Shown: positions 17,530 through 29,343, counted from the first letter of the stretch. The stretch: DNA of 64,000 nt from an uncultured Alphaproteobacteria bacterium (GCA_937873445.1 CALMWF010000031.1:43600-107599), one strand, 5' to 3'. The notes: generated from the letters alone by a model not told the origin. Numbers and translations: made by a program.

Positions 17530-19425
17530 TCAAGGCGAAGCGGTATTGCCCGTGACGTTGCGCCAAAGGGTTTCGTTGATCTCGACCCCCGCCTGATCGC
17601 GCAGTGCGCCCATGAAGCCGATGAGCAGGTCTTCCGACAGGCCGCCTGCCGCCTCATCCGACAGTTTCTTGGCGTCGGCGCTGGCGGCGTTGAAGGCGGG
17701 CAGCAGAACCTTGTCCACCTGCATGATGCGCGCCCCCTTGCCATCCGGTTCAGGCGCCCAGGCAAAGCCCTTTTCCGGCGCCCCGAACAGGGCGGCCACG
17801 GCGGGGGCGGAGAAGGTCTCGCTCGCCTCGTTGCGCTTCAGGCCCTCGGCCTTCTGCACGGCGGCATTGCCGATTTCCTGGCCCAGGGTGGCCAGCGTGG
17901 TGCCGGACTGGGCCTTGGCCACCAGGTCCTGGGCCTTTTTGGCGGTGAGTTCGCGGAGCTTGCTGGCGGTGAAATCACTTTCCACCCTGGCCTTCACGTC
18001 CGCGAAGGGCCGCAGGGCCGAGGGAATGACCTCGCGCACCTCATACCAGACATAGCCATCGCCCATGCTGAGGGCGTCGTTTTCCACGCCCACGTCGCTG
18101 GCAAAGGCGGCCTTCAGCACATCGTCGCGCAGCGGCAGGGTCACATCCTTGCCGTCCTTGTCCTGGCCGGCGGCGGAGACGGCGGGAATGAGCTGGAAGG
18201 GCAGGCCCGCCTTGGCGGCAATGTCCTCAAACCTGGTCTGGCTGGCGCGCGCATCCTCCACCGCGTCATAGGTGGACTGGATCTGGTCGCGGGCCTTTTC
18301 CAGCTGCAGGGTCTTGGTCAGTTCGTCCTTCACCTGATCCAGGGTCCGCTGCTCCTCAGGCGTCACCTTGGTGACGCGGAGGAGGGCGGTGGTCAGGCTG
18401 CCGGCCACCGGCGCGCTCACCTCACCCGGCTTCAGTGCGAAGGCGGCATCGGCAATGGCGGCGTCAAGGAAGGCGCTCTTGGGCTGGTCGGCGAAGGTGA
18501 TGTCGGTTTCCTTCTGGCCCAGGCCTTCGGCAAGTTTCAGGAAGTCCTCACCGGCGGCAATCTTCTCCTTTGCGGCGGTGGCGGCGGCCACATCCGCGAA
18601 GGTGATCTGCTGCACAGTGCGGGTTTCCGGCTTGAAAAAGTCAGCCTTGTGGGCCTCATAGCCGGCGGCAAGGTCGGCCTCGCTCAGCTGGATCTTTCCG
18701 GCAATGGCGGCGGGATCCACGGTGATCAGGGCCAGGGCGCGATATTCCGGCGCGGTGTAGGCAGCGGCATTGCCCTCATACTGCTTCTTGAGGTCATCTT
18801 CCGTGGCCTGCGGCACATCGGCCGGGTTCAGGCTGAACACAAAGTAGCTGGCGTCGCGCTGTTCGTCGCGGTAGCGGGTTTCCGCCTCGATGAAGCTGCG
18901 CGGCATGACCAGACCGCCCACCGCGGCATCGTTGAGCATGGCGCGCAGGCGGTTCTGGCGCTCGCTGGCAATGAAGCCCGCCTCCGACAGGTTGTTCTGC
19001 TCCAGAATGCGCAGGAAACGGTTGTGATCGAACTTGCCGTCAATGCCGGCGAAGGCGGGATTGGCCTGAACATCGCTGACAATGGTGGCGTCACTCACCG
19101 CCAGCTTCAGAGACTTGGCGGCAGCGTCCAGGGCGGCATTCTGGATCATGCCGTTCAGCACATTGCGGTCAAAGCCCATGCTGCGGGCCTGTTCCAGGCT
19201 GATGGTCTGACCGGTCTGGCGCGACAGGTTTTGCAGCGAACGGTTGAAGGTGCGCTCGAATTCGGCGGCGGTGACGGTTTCCGGCCCGACCTTGACCAGA
19301 TATTTCGGCATGAAATTGCCAATCAGGTCATGCGGTATGCCCCAGATGGCAAAACCCACCACCAGAATGCCGAGAAGAAGCTTGGCCATCCAGCCCTGGG
19401 CGGCGGCGCGCATTGAATCGAGCAT
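17530..19425 (-). CDS. ppiD: Peptidylprolyl isomerase, PpiD/SurA-type, membrane anchored
   Basis: This is a periplasmic folding chaperone held in the inner membrane. A single membrane segment lies at residues 13-30 ([14 protein letters not shown]), followed by a SurA-like N-terminal region ([20 protein letters not shown]) and one parvulin domain around residues 250-370 ([32 protein letters not shown]). The start at 19425 (MLDSMR, 631 residues) puts the anchor at the N-terminus as in the family; the longer open frame upstream is noise over tpiA. It is divergent from tpiA and leads into the trp genes. Confidence is high for the family, lower for clients. Confidence 0.92.
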   Translation of the reverse strand: MLDSMRAAAQGWMAKLLLGILVVGFAIWGIPHDLIGNFMPKYLVKVGPETVTAAEFERTFNRSLQNLSRQTGQTISLEQARSMGFDRNVLNGMIQNAALDAAAKSLKLAVSDATIVSDVQANPAFAGIDGKFDHNRFLRILEQNNLSEAGFIASERQNRLRAMLNDAAVGGLVMPRSFIEAETRYRDEQRDASYFVFSLNPADVPQATEDDLKKQYEGNAAAYTAPEYRALALITVDPAAIAGKIQLSEADLAAGYEAHKADFFKPETRTVQQITFADVAAATAAKEKIAAGEDFLKLAEGLGQKETDITFADQPKSAFLDAAIADAAFALKPGEVSAPVAGSLTTALLRVTKVTPEEQRTLDQVKDELTKTLQLEKARDQIQSTYDAVEDARASQTRFEDIAAKAGLPFQLIPAVSAAGQDKDGKDVTLPLRDDVLKAAFASDVGVENDALSMGDGYVWYEVREVIPSALRPFADVKARVESDFTASKLRELTAKKAQDLVAKAQSGTTLATLGQEIGNAAVQKAEGLKRNEASETFSAPAVAALFGAPEKGFAWAPEPDGKGARIMQVDKVLLPAFNAASADAKKLSDEAAGGLSEDLLIGFMGALRDQAGVEINETLWRNVTGNTASP

Positions 19426-19554
19426 AAAAAAACCTTTCCGGGCGGCGCACCGCCAGAGTCGTTGCAAGCGGCGCATCATAGGGAGGGGGCCAGCCCCTCG
19501 CAAGCGCCTGTTGCGTCTGCTACATTGGCGCCGAATTGCACTGTGGAGGCGATT

Positions 19555-20307
19555 ATGACCGGTTCGCAACCGAGGCCGCTGGTGGCCGGAAACTGGAAGA
19601 TGAACGGGCTCTCGAGCCAGTTGGAGGAGATCAGGCTTCTGGCCGGCATGCTGGACGGGGCGGCGCTGCGCTGTGACGTGCTGGTGTGTCCGCCCGCCAC
19701 CCTGCTGAGCCGGGCCAGCGCCATTGTGCCGGGGGTGGCCCTGGGCGGGCAGGACTGCCATGCCCAGGCGGCAGGCGCCCACACCGGCGATGTGTCAGCC
19801 GAGATGCTGAAGGACGGCGGGGCCAGCATGGTCATTGTCGGCCATTCCGAGCGCCGCACCAATCACCATGAAAGCGACGCCACGGTGGCGGCCAAGGCCG
19901 AAGCCGCCTGGCGGGCGGGCCTTGTTGCCATCATCTGCATTGGCGAAACGCTGGATGAGCGCAAGGGCGGCAAGACCCTTGCGGTGCTGTCGCGCCAGCT
20001 CAAGGGCTCCATCCCCAAGGGGGCAACGGCGGCCAACACCATCATTGCCTATGAGCCGGTGTGGGCCATCGGCACGGGCCTCACCCCCACCACCGCCGAG
20101 GTGGCCGAGGCGCATGCCCATATCCGCGCCGAGCTGAAGACCATCATGGCGGGCGAGGGGCCGAAGACCCGCATTCTCTATGGCGGCTCGGTGAAACCCG
20201 GCAACGCCGTGGAACTGATGGGGGCTGCCAATGTGAACGGCGCACTGGTGGGCGGGGCCTCGCTCAAGGCCGCCGATTTCATCGGCATCATCAAGGCCTA
20301 TACATGA
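19555..20307 (+). CDS. tpiA: Triosephosphate isomerase
   Basis: TpiA interconverts dihydroxyacetone phosphate and glyceraldehyde-3-phosphate in glycolysis and gluconeogenesis. Catalytic landmarks are GNWKMNG (Asn and Lys), GHSERR (His) and [11 protein letters not shown] (Glu), plus the phosphate-binding YGGSVKPGN. The ATG at 19555 with GGAGG upstream gives 250 residues. The stop overlaps the next gene by ATGA. Confidence 0.98.
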   Translation: MTGSQPRPLVAGNWKMNGLSSQLEEIRLLAGMLDGAALRCDVLVCPPATLLSRASAIVPGVALGGQDCHAQAAGAHTGDVSAEMLKDGGASMVIVGHSERRTNHHESDATVAAKAEAAWRAGLVAIICIGETLDERKGGKTLAVLSRQLKGSIPKGATAANTIIAYEPVWAIGTGLTPTTAEVAEAHAHIRAELKTIMAGEGPKTRILYGGSVKPGNAVELMGAANVNGALVGGASLKAADFIGIIKAYT

Positions 20308-20801
20308 CCGGCAAGGCGGCCCCGGATGTGTCGGCGGTGCCGGTGCTGGTGAAGCGCCGGCTGCAGGCCGAGGTGCTGGGGCCGCTCCATGCCGAAATGG
20401 TGAGGGAACTGGGCGCGGCCAGGGCCGATGAACTGCTCGACCGGGCGGTGCGCGAGGCCGCCATTGCCGAGGGCAGGCGGCTGGCTGAGGGGGCGCCCGA
20501 AGGCAGGCCCTCCATGGCCCATTTCATCCGCCTGTTTGAGTTGTGGAAACAGGGGGGTGCGCTGGAAATCGAGGAACTGGCGGCGGCTGGCGAGCGCTTC
20601 GATTTCAATGTCACCCGCTGCCGCTATGCCGAAATGTACCGCGAGATGGGGCTTGGCGGCATCGGCCATCTCCTGTCATGCAACCGCGACGGGGCCTTCG
20701 TCGAGGGTTATGACCCCGACATCACCCTGGAGCGTGAGAAAACCATCATGCAGGGCCATTCCTGCTGCACTTTCCGCTATCGCCGGCGGGCCGGGCCTTG
20801 A
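20304..20801 (+). CDS. L-2-amino-thiazoline-4-carboxylic acid hydrolase-like protein
   Basis: This 165-residue soluble protein resembles the ATC-hydrolase family, named for an enzyme that opens a thiazoline ring on the way to cysteine. Supporting signs are the C-terminal half: [16 protein letters not shown], then [18 protein letters not shown], and the ending [17 protein letters not shown], with conserved Cys, Arg and Gly residues in the expected order. The start at 20304 overlaps the tpiA stop by four bases. secG begins 70 nt downstream. The in vivo substrate is unknown; many family members occur outside thiazoline degraders. Confidence 0.65.
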   Translation: MTGKAAPDVSAVPVLVKRRLQAEVLGPLHAEMVRELGAARADELLDRAVREAAIAEGRRLAEGAPEGRPSMAHFIRLFELWKQGGALEIEELAAAGERFDFNVTRCRYAEMYREMGLGGIGHLLSCNRDGAFVEGYDPDITLEREKTIMQGHSCCTFRYRRRAGP

Positions 20802-20871
20802 AAAGCGCCGCGACGGGTTGCACTTGAGGCCCGGAGCCGGTAAACCGCCGCCCGAAACACACGGACACATC

Positions 20872-21285
20872 ATGCATACCGTCATTCTGGTCATTCATCT
20901 CATCATCACCGTGGCGCTGATCGGCGTCATCATGCTGCAGCGTTCCGAGGGCGGGGCGCTGGGCATTGGCGGCGGCGGTGGCGGCAATCTGTTTTCGGCC
21001 CGTGGCGTGGGCAACGCGCTCACCCGGGCCACCGCCTTTCTGGCCATCGGCTTTTTCATCACCTCCATTACGCTGACCCTGATGGTGACGCGCAGCCAGC
21101 CCGCCGGATCGATGTTCGATCAGGCCCCGGCCCAGGGAGCGGCACCGGCGGCCCCGGCCGGAGACGCACCGGCAGCCCCCTCTGGCTCGGTTCTGCCCAA
21201 TCTGCCGGCGGCCCCGCCGGCAGGCGTGCCTGCCGCACCGGCGGCCCCGGCCACACCGGCGGCTCCGGCGGCACCGACCAACTGA
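20872..21285 (+). CDS. secG: Preprotein translocase subunit SecG
   Basis: SecG is the small accessory subunit of the SecYEG channel in the inner membrane. Two membrane segments (MHTVILVIHLIITVALIGVI and residues ~50-70) flank the family motif LLQRSEGG-like MLQRSEGGALGIGGG. The ATG at 20872 gives 137 residues. The tail after residue 75 is an Ala/Pro-rich low-complexity extension with repeated AAPA units, a feature common in alphaproteobacterial SecG. A strong terminator follows. Confidence 0.93.
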   Translation: MHTVILVIHLIITVALIGVIMLQRSEGGALGIGGGGGGNLFSARGVGNALTRATAFLAIGFFITSITLTLMVTRSQPAGSMFDQAPAQGAAPAAPAGDAPAAPSGSVLPNLPAAPPAGVPAAPAAPATPAAPAAPTN

Positions 21286-21291
21286 GCAACC

Positions 21292-21320
21292 GGGGCGGGT
21301 TTTCCCGCCCCTTCCGTTTT
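21292..21320 (+). terminator. Rho-independent terminator after secG
   Basis: A perfect 8-bp G+C stem (21292-21299 with 21304-21311) around TTTT is followed by TTCCGTTTT. It lies 6 nt past the secG stop and ends the tpiA-secG transcript. Confidence 0.85.
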
Positions 21321-21356
21321 GCCGTGAAACAGGTGGCGATGCCGATGTTTCACGGC
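21321..21356 (+). promoter_or_regulatory. Long inverted repeat in the pyrG upstream region
   Basis: GCCGTGAAACA (21321-21331) and TGTTTCACGGC (21346-21356) are perfect 11-bp inverted arms with a 14-nt spacer. It lies directly after the secG terminator and 72 nt before pyrG. It could be a regulator-binding site or a leader hairpin; its function is unknown. Confidence 0.5.
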
Positions 21357-21383
21357 TGTCCACAATTGCTGTTCACCGGCTGA

Positions 21384-23057
<1,674 letters not shown>

Positions 23058-23067
23058 CGGCGGCCTG

Positions 23068-25440
23068 ATGCGGTTCATCGCCGCCCTGCTGGCTGCGCTG
23101 TGGCTGGGGCTGGCCGCTGCCCAGCCGGCGGCCGGCCAGGATGCCTCGCAGGCCGCGGCAGTGGAACGCCAGGTGGAGACGCTGCGCGCCGACCTGCAGC
23201 GCCTGCGCGATGCGGCCGCCAATCCCGGTGCCAGCGATGATCAGTTCAGCGAGGTGCGGCGCACCCTTGAAACCATCAAGCTCAACGCCACCAAGGCGGG
23301 AGCCGATCTGGCCAGCCCCATTGCCAATCTCAGCCAGCAGCTGGCCAGGCTGGGCGCGCCACCGGCGGCCGGCCAGGTTGAGGCACCGGCCATCGCCAGC
23401 CAGCGCAACCAGCTGAACCAGCTGCTGGCGCGCCTGTCGGCGGCGCAGAAGCAAACCGATCTCATTGCCACCGAGGCCGACCAACTGGCGGGGGCGGTTT
23501 CGGCGCAGCAGCGCGACCGGTTCTTCCAGCGCATCTTCAATCCCGGAAAATCCATCTTCGACCCCGGCCTGTGGGCTGATACGGCGGAGGGGGTCAGTGT
23601 CTTCAACACCCGGGTGGGCAGCCTGATCAGCAACTGGTGGCAGAGTCAGCGCGACGGGGCGCGGCTGACCGGCCTGCTGCTGCTGCCGGCGGCGCTGATG
23701 CTGCTGGTGGGACTGGGCGGCCTCCTGCGCCGGGTGGTGCGGCGGTTCTTTCCGCCGGGCTGGGGGGGCGCTGACGGGCAGGTCACCGCTCTCGACCGGC
23801 TGTGGCGGGCCGCCAGCATCACCGTGTGGCTGGTGCTTGGCAGCGTCCTGCTGTGGATCCTGGTCTATACCACGCTGGCCCTGTCGGAACTGTTGACGCC
23901 ACGTTTTGAAATTCTGGTGGACGCGGCCCTGCGCACCCTATTTTCGGTGATGACCACCGCCGGCTTCGGCTGGCTTTTGGCCGCCCCCGGACGGCCCGAT
24001 TGGCGGCTCATTGCCGTTGACGAGCGCAGCGCCCGCAGCCTGCCGGTGCTTCTCGGCGCCACCAGTCTGGTCAATGCCGGATCGACATCGCTGAGGGATG
24101 TGTCGGACGCGCTGTTCATGCCGGTCAACCAGACCATCGGCATTTCGGCGCTGGCGGCACTTGTGCTCATCGTGCTGATGAGCGCTACCCTGCTGCTCAT
24201 CCGGCGGGAGGCGGCGGAAGGGCCTGTGGGCGGTGCCGACCGCTATATTCTCACCGGATTTGTGCGCTTCCTGCCGCTGATCTGGCTGGCGCTCGGGGTG
24301 GCGGCGGCGGCCCTCATGCTGGGCTATGTGGCGCTGGCCTATTTCATCGCCGGGCAGACCTTCCGGACCACGCTGGTGCTGTCCTTTCTGGCCCTCATTC
24401 ATCATCTGGTGGACGCCGCCAGTGCGGCGCTGACCGACCGCACGACCGCGCTGGGCCGGGCGCTGCGGCGGGTGTCCAGCATGGGCGAACGCGCCATCGA
24501 GCGTCTGGGGCTGGCGGTGCGGACCATTTTCGATGTGGTGCTGGTGGCGCTGGGTGTGCCCTGGCTGCTGGCCATCTGGACAGTGACGTGGATTGATCTG
24601 AGTTCGCTGCTCACCAGGGTCGCCCTGGGTTTCAAGGTCGGTTCCATCACCATTTCACCCGGCAGCATTGTGCTGATGCTGGCCACGCTGGCAGCGGTGG
24701 TGGTGCTGACGCGGCTGTTCACCCGCTGGCTGGACCGGCGGGTGCTGGCGGACATGCGCCTGAACAAGGGGGTGCAGGATTCAATCCACACCGGCGCCAA
24801 CTATCTGGGCTATGTGGTGGCGGCCGCCATTGCCCTGTCGGTCATGGGCATTGACCTGTCCAACATCGCCATTGTGGCCGGCGCGCTGGGCGTCGGCATC
24901 GGTTTCGGCCTGCAATCCATCGTCAACAATTTTGTCTCTGGCCTCATCCTGCTGGCCGAACGGCCGATCCGGGTGGGTGACTGGGTGGTGACGGCGGCGG
25001 GCGAGGGCATTGTGCGCAAGATCAATGTGCGCTCCACCGAGATTGAAACCTTCGATGCCTGTTCCATCATCGTGCCCAATTCCGATCTGATTACCGAGCC
25101 GGTGAAGAACTGGATGCACCGCTCCACCAACGGCCGGTTCACCGTGCCGGTGACCGTGTCCTATGGTTCTGATGCCCATGCCGTGGCGGAAGTGCTGCTG
25201 GCGGAGGCGCGCCGCAACCCCGGCATTGCCGATGTGCCGCCGCCGGTGGTGCAGCTCACCCGGTTCGGTCCGCAGGGTCTGGAGTTCGAGGTCAAGGCCT
25301 ATGTGTCGCATGTCTTTGACGGGCCGCAGGTGGCCAGCGATTTGCGGCTTGCCATTCTCGACACATTCGCCAAAAAGCAGATCACCATTCCGGCGGCACC
25401 CGCCGCCCCCGCCGCCAAACCCGCAAAGCGCAAATCATGA
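23068..25440 (+). CDS. Mechanosensitive ion channel (MscS) with DUF3772-like periplasmic domain
   Basis: This large inner-membrane channel (790 residues) opens under membrane tension to release solutes. A signal or anchor segment (MRFIAALLAALWLGLAAA) leads into a periplasmic, glutamine/alanine-rich coiled-coil region (about residues 25-170), typical of DUF3772. About ten membrane segments follow. The MscS pore and beta domain lies near residues 600-700 (GVGIGFGLQSIVNNFVSGLI, then RVGDWVV and IIVPNSDLITEPVKNW). The lysine/proline/alanine tail is short. The thioesterase gene overlaps its stop (ATGA). Confidence 0.9.
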   Translation: MRFIAALLAALWLGLAAAQPAAGQDASQAAAVERQVETLRADLQRLRDAAANPGASDDQFSEVRRTLETIKLNATKAGADLASPIANLSQQLARLGAPPAAGQVEAPAIASQRNQLNQLLARLSAAQKQTDLIATEADQLAGAVSAQQRDRFFQRIFNPGKSIFDPGLWADTAEGVSVFNTRVGSLISNWWQSQRDGARLTGLLLLPAALMLLVGLGGLLRRVVRRFFPPGWGGADGQVTALDRLWRAASITVWLVLGSVLLWILVYTTLALSELLTPRFEILVDAALRTLFSVMTTAGFGWLLAAPGRPDWRLIAVDERSARSLPVLLGATSLVNAGSTSLRDVSDALFMPVNQTIGISALAALVLIVLMSATLLLIRREAAEGPVGGADRYILTGFVRFLPLIWLALGVAAAALMLGYVALAYFIAGQTFRTTLVLSFLALIHHLVDAASAALTDRTTALGRALRRVSSMGERAIERLGLAVRTIFDVVLVALGVPWLLAIWTVTWIDLSSLLTRVALGFKVGSITISPGSIVLMLATLAAVVVLTRLFTRWLDRRVLADMRLNKGVQDSIHTGANYLGYVVAAAIALSVMGIDLSNIAIVAGALGVGIGFGLQSIVNNFVSGLILLAERPIRVGDWVVTAAGEGIVRKINVRSTEIETFDACSIIVPNSDLITEPVKNWMHRSTNGRFTVPVTVSYGSDAHAVAEVLLAEARRNPGIADVPPPVVQLTRFGPQGLEFEVKAYVSHVFDGPQVASDLRLAILDTFAKKQITIPAAPAAPAAKPAKRKS

Positions 25441-25886
25441 CCGCCGTGCCTGACACCACCACCGCCCCGTCCCGCGCTGATGAAATCCGCATGCTGATGC
25501 AGCAGTGGCAGGCCTCGCCCATGGCACGCACCATGGGCATGAAGCTTATTGACCTGGGCGATGGCACGGCCACGCTGGAGGCCTGGCCCAATGCGGTGTT
25601 CAACAACCCGCAGAAGCGCATGCATGGCGGCTTTGCGGCAACCCTCATCGACTCCGGCCTCGGGCTGGCGGTGCAGACCAGACTGGGGCCGGGCATTGGC
25701 TATGGCACCATTGAACTGAAGGTCAACTATACCGGCAGGATCGATGTCGACACCGGGCGCCTGCTCATCGTCGGCGCGGTGATCCACGCCGGGCGGACAT
25801 TGTTCACCGCCGAAGCACGCATCACCGATGCGGCGGGCAAGGTTTTGGCCCATGGCTCCGGCACCTTCATGGTGTTCCCGACATGA
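25437..25886 (+). CDS. PaaI-family hotdog thioesterase
   Basis: This 149-residue hotdog-fold protein probably hydrolyses an acyl-CoA thioester in the cytoplasm. The motif [21 protein letters not shown], with the HGG turn and an Asp on the following helix, is the active-site region of PaaI-type enzymes; the final strand reads [14 protein letters not shown]. It overlaps both the mscS stop and the kdsA start by ATGA, so three unrelated functions are translationally coupled. The substrate is unknown. Confidence 0.85.
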   Translation: MTAVPDTTTAPSRADEIRMLMQQWQASPMARTMGMKLIDLGDGTATLEAWPNAVFNNPQKRMHGGFAATLIDSGLGLAVQTRLGPGIGYGTIELKVNYTGRIDVDTGRLLIVGAVIHAGRTLFTAEARITDAAGKVLAHGSGTFMVFPT

Positions 25887-26710
25887 AACCCTTGCACACA
25901 GTCAGCGTGGGCGGCGTGTCCTTCGCCAATGACCAGCCGCTTGCTCTCATTGCCGGGCCCTGCCAGATGGAAAGCCGCGACCATGCCTTCATGATGGCGG
26001 AAGGGCTGAAGAATATTTGCGGCCGGCTGGGCATCGGGCTCATCTACAAATCATCCTTCGACAAGGCCAACCGCACCAGCCTTTCCGGGGCGCGCGGGCT
26101 GGGGCTGGAAAAATCGCTGGCGGTGTTTGCCGATATCAAGGCAAAGCTCGGCCTGCCGGTGTTGACCGATGTGCATGAGCGCGGCCAGTGCGCCGAGGTG
26201 GCAAGCGTCATCGACATTCTGCAAATTCCGGCCTTTCTGTGCCGCCAGACCGATCTGCTGCTGGCGGCCGCAGCCACGGGACGGGTCGTCAATGTCAAGA
26301 AGGGCCAGTTTCTGGCGCCCTGGGACATGAAAAACGTGGTGGCCAAGCTGACGGGGGCGGGCAATGCGCAGGTGCTGCTCACCGAACGCGGCGTCAGCTT
26401 CGGTTACAACACGCTGGTGAGCGACATGCGCGCTCTGCCGATCATGGCGGAAACCGGCGCGCCGGTCATTTTCGACGCCACCCATTCGGTGCAGCAGCCG
26501 GGCGGGCAGGGCGCCTCGTCGGGCGGTGACCGGCGCATGGTGCCGGTGCTGGCGCGGGCGGCGGTGGCGGTGGGCGTGGCGGGACTGTTCGTGGAAACCC
26601 ATCAGGACCCCGACAAGGCCCCGTCCGACGGTCCCAACATGATGCGGCTTGATGCCATGGAAGGTTTCCTCAGCACACTGATGAAACTCGACCGGGTGGC
26701 CAAGGGCTAG
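25883..26710 (+). CDS. kdsA: 3-deoxy-8-phosphooctulonate synthase (KDO-8-P synthase)
   Basis: KdsA condenses phosphoenolpyruvate with arabinose-5-phosphate to make the KDO precursor of lipopolysaccharide. Landmarks are [48 protein letters not shown] and [14 protein letters not shown]. Length is 275 residues. The presence of kdsA implies a KDO-containing LPS. It converges with the EamA transporter gene, leaving only 2 nt between stops. Confidence 0.97.
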   Translation: MKPLHTVSVGGVSFANDQPLALIAGPCQMESRDHAFMMAEGLKNICGRLGIGLIYKSSFDKANRTSLSGARGLGLEKSLAVFADIKAKLGLPVLTDVHERGQCAEVASVIDILQIPAFLCRQTDLLLAAAATGRVVNVKKGQFLAPWDMKNVVAKLTGAGNAQVLLTERGVSFGYNTLVSDMRALPIMAETGAPVIFDATHSVQQPGGQGASSGGDRRMVPVLARAAVAVGVAGLFVETHQDPDKAPSDGPNMMRLDAMEGFLSTLMKLDRVAKG

Positions 26711-26712
26711 GG

Positions 26713-27624
26713 TCAGTCTGCGGCCAGGGGAGTGCGGGGCCGACGATGCTCGGCAAGAAAACTGTAGAGCCCTGAACCAATGATGAGGGCTGCCCCCGCC
26801 CAGGTGGCGGGCTTGGGCCAATCCCCAAACACCAGCCAGCCGAGAATGGCCGCCCAGATGAGGGTGGAATAGGAGAAGGGCGCCACCACCGAGGCCGGCG
26901 CTGCGCGGAAGGCGCGGATGATGAACAGGTGGCCCAGGGTGCCAAGGGCACCGGAGGCCATGAGCATGAGCCAGCCCTTGAGGTCCGGCCACTGCCAGAA
27001 CCAGGGCAGCATGAGCGAGGTGACCAGCGCCCCGAAGGCCACCGTGAACAACAGCGAGGTCAACGGATCGTCATGGCGCAATTGCCGGGTGGTGATCTGA
27101 TAGGATGCGTTGAACAGGGCGGCGGCGAGAATGGCAATCATGCCGAAGCCCGAGCCCAGCCCGCCCGCTGACCAGGGCTCCATGACAATGGCTGCCCCCA
27201 GGAAGGCCACGGCAATGGCAATCCAGCGGCGCAGGCTGACCCGCTCACCCAGCACCGGAATGGACAGAAGCGTCACCAGAACGGGAGCAAGAAACATGAT
27301 GATGGAGGCGGTGGCCAGCGGCACCCGTGCAAGACCGGTGTTGAAGGTGAAGGTGGTCATGGTCTGAAAGACCGAACGCGCCAGTTGCAGGCGCGGCGCA
27401 TGGCTGCGCAGCAGCCGGGGCAGGTCGCGCCCACACAGGATGAGGGTGAACAGGGCGGCGAAGAAAAACCGGCCCCAGGTAACCTGCACCAGCGAGTAAC
27501 GGGTCAGTTCCGCCTTCATGGTGGTGTCGAGGGTGACGAAGCAGGCCATGGTGGCCAGCATCCAGAGAATGCCGGCAGTGCGGTTTTCAACCGGGGGGGA
27601 GGCAGCAGGCGCGGGCGCGTTCAT
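26713..27624 (-). CDS. DMT-superfamily (EamA) transporter
   Basis: This inner-membrane protein (303 residues) has ten hydrophobic segments in two EamA repeats, the drug/metabolite transporter fold. The first repeat begins GILWMLATMACFVTLDTTMK and the second near LAAALFNASYQITTRQL; the last segments include YSTLIWAAILGWLVFGDWP. The N-terminal 13 residues are Ala/Pro-rich. It stands 41 nt upstream of nothing obvious in its operon, between kdsA and the antiporter. Substrate cannot be deduced. Confidence 0.85.
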   Translation of the reverse strand: MNAPAPAASPPVENRTAGILWMLATMACFVTLDTTMKAELTRYSLVQVTWGRFFFAALFTLILCGRDLPRLLRSHAPRLQLARSVFQTMTTFTFNTGLARVPLATASIIMFLAPVLVTLLSIPVLGERVSLRRWIAIAVAFLGAAIVMEPWSAGGLGSGFGMIAILAAALFNASYQITTRQLRHDDPLTSLLFTVAFGALVTSLMLPWFWQWPDLKGWLMLMASGALGTLGHLFIIRAFRAAPASVVAPFSYSTLIWAAILGWLVFGDWPKPATWAGAALIIGSGLYSFLAEHRRPRTPLAAD

Positions 27625-27665
27625 GGCCCTGGCTATAGCGGGAGTCGGCCTGCCTCAGCCAGAAT

Positions 27666-28763
27666 TCATGGCACCAGAACGGTAAACAGATAGGCCGCGA
27701 AGATGACGAGATGGGCCGTGCCCTGCAAGATGGTGGTGCGCCCGGTGCCGAGCGACAGCGACGCCACAAACAGGGTGAGCACCAGCAGGACGATGGATTT
27801 TTCCGACAGGCCGAGGGCCAGTTCAAAACCGCCCAGCAGGGCCACGGCGGCAACCACGGGTATGGTGAGGCCGATGGTGGCCAGTGCAGAGCCGATGGCC
27901 AGGTTGAGGCTGGTCTGAAGGCGGTCGGCCGCGGCAGCGCGCACCGCCGCCAGCCCTTCCGGCATCAGCACCAGGGCCGCAATGATGATGCCCACCAGAG
28001 CGGGGGGCGCCCCTGCCGTGGCCACCAGGCCCTTGATGACGGGTGAAAGCTGTTTGGCCAGCAGAACCACACCCGCCAGCGCGGCGAGAAGCAGCGCGAA
28101 GGACAGGACAGTGGTGCGGGTTGGCGGCGTCGGCCCATGGCCATCGCTGTCGTCTGGCCCATTTTCGGGAAGAAAGTAGGCGCGGTGGCGCAGGGTCTGG
28201 CCGAACACGTAAACGCCATAGATGATGAGGGAGACAGCGCCGACAAAGGCAAGCTGGGTCGGGCTGTAGAAGGGGCCCGGCACGCTTGAGGTGTAATTGG
28301 GAAGCACCAGAGTGAGGGCAGCCAGGGTGGCGATCATGGCCAGACCGGCGCTGACGCCATATTGGGTGTAGCTTTGCTCGTGATGGCGGCTGCCGCCGAC
28401 CAGCAGGCAGACGCCGATGATGCCGTTCAGAACGATCATCTGGGCGGCAAACACCGTGTCGCGGGCCAGTTCGCGGGCGCCATGGCCGTCACTCAGCATC
28501 ATGGAGACAATCAGCGCAACCTCAATGACGGTGACCGCAATGGCCAGGATGATGGTGCCAAAGGGTTCACCGGTCTTGGCCGCCACCACCTCGGCATGGT
28601 GGACCGCGGCCAGCACTGTGCCACCCAGCACAAGGGCCGAAACAACAGTGGCCAGTACCGACGAGCCAGGCAGAAAGAGGGCCGCCAGCGCCAGCACAGG
28701 CAGCACAACCGACCAGGCCGGCAGGCCGATGAGGGAAAATCGCTGGGGCGGGCGTTGCTGCAT
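27666..28763 (-). CDS. Calcium:proton (cation/H+) antiporter, ChaA/CAX type
   Basis: This is an inner-membrane exchanger (365 residues, about eleven hydrophobic segments) of the CaCA superfamily. The alpha-repeat signature containing acidic residues is visible twice: AVTVIEVALIVSMMLSDG near residue 80 and ALVLMPEGLAAVRAA near residue 260. A hydrophilic acidic loop (ENGPDDSDGHG) sits in the middle, as in ChaA. The ATG at 28763 was chosen since the longer frame upstream is basic and lacks family resemblance. It probably exports Ca2+ or Na+/K+. Confidence 0.85.
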   Translation of the reverse strand: MQQRPPQRFSLIGLPAWSVVLPVLALAALFLPGSSVLATVVSALVLGGTVLAAVHHAEVVAAKTGEPFGTIILAIAVTVIEVALIVSMMLSDGHGARELARDTVFAAQMIVLNGIIGVCLLVGGSRHHEQSYTQYGVSAGLAMIATLAALTLVLPNYTSSVPGPFYSPTQLAFVGAVSLIIYGVYVFGQTLRHRAYFLPENGPDDSDGHGPTPPTRTTVLSFALLLAALAGVVLLAKQLSPVIKGLVATAGAPPALVGIIIAALVLMPEGLAAVRAAAADRLQTSLNLAIGSALATIGLTIPVVAAVALLGGFELALGLSEKSIVLLVLTLFVASLSLGTGRTTILQGTAHLVIFAAYLFTVLVP

Positions 28764-28906
28764 GATGTGACCGTGTACCGTATAAGGCTGACGCAAGTTC
28801 CACGGAAGCGCTTTCTCTGCCGGCGGACAGCGGGCGGGGCAGGGAGCGGGCAGCCGGCGCATTGCAGTTCATGGCCGCTTGCGTTACAGACCGGTGCCGG
28901 TCCTGC

Positions 28907-28996
28907 GGAGGGGTGGCAGAGTGGTCGATTGCGGCGGTCTTGAAAACCGTTGAAGGCGCGAGTCTTCCGGGGGTTCGAATCCCTCCCCCTCCGCCA
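28907..28996 (+). tRNA. tRNA-Ser (anticodon TGA)
   Basis: The 90-nt sequence begins GGAGGGGTGGCAGAGTGG. The anticodon loop is CTTGAAA (anticodon TGA), there is a long variable arm as expected for serine, and the T-loop is GTTCGAATC. The acceptor stem closes with CCCCTCC, discriminator G and an encoded CCA. It is followed by a terminator and then by a decayed insertion region, and tRNA-Ser genes are common integration sites. Confidence 0.96.
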
Positions 28997-29021
28997 CTTG
29001 CACATTGCAAACCCGAAAACA

Positions 29022-29046
29022 GGTCCCTCGCGGGGCCTTTTTCTTT
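29022..29046 (+). terminator. Rho-independent terminator after tRNA-Ser
   Basis: A 6-bp stem (29022-29027 with 29032-29037, one G-T pair) is followed by TTTTTCTTT. It lies 25 nt after the tRNA 3' end. Confidence 0.75.
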
Positions 29047-29343
29047 ATGTTCCAAAGGGGTTGGCAGGGACCATCGGCCCTTCGGAAACCGGCCATCCGC
29101 CCGAGATCGGTCTCCGAACGCCCACCGTCACCTTCCACCCGCCCTTGGCTCTTGGCGAGACGGGTGAGTAAACCACATGTATTTAAGTGTTTTGACCTGG
29201 TCGCGTTGTGCTCGTGTTTCGCAGGTTCCAACTTGTCTCAAAACAGATGGCGACGCGACACGGGCGGCGTGGTGGTTGGTACGACTTGGGAGTTCTGCGA
29301 AGTCTCTGATGACAAAAGCAGCTTCCGCCCCTAGCCTGGCGCG
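29047..29343. other. Gene-free stretch after tRNA-Ser
   Basis: Together with the terminator this is a gap of 347 nt without a credible gene. The short open frames here have no start signal or recognisable product. The composition becomes less G+C-rich from about 29165. I looked for a second copy of the tRNA 3' end (an att repeat) and did not see one. Confidence 0.6.

Noticed and set aside
15991..19416. A 1141-codon open frame on the plus strand
   Set aside because: It is antisense to trpG, trpE and ppiD, is His/Gly/Gln-rich and has no family resemblance. It is a by-product of high third-position G+C in the real genes.
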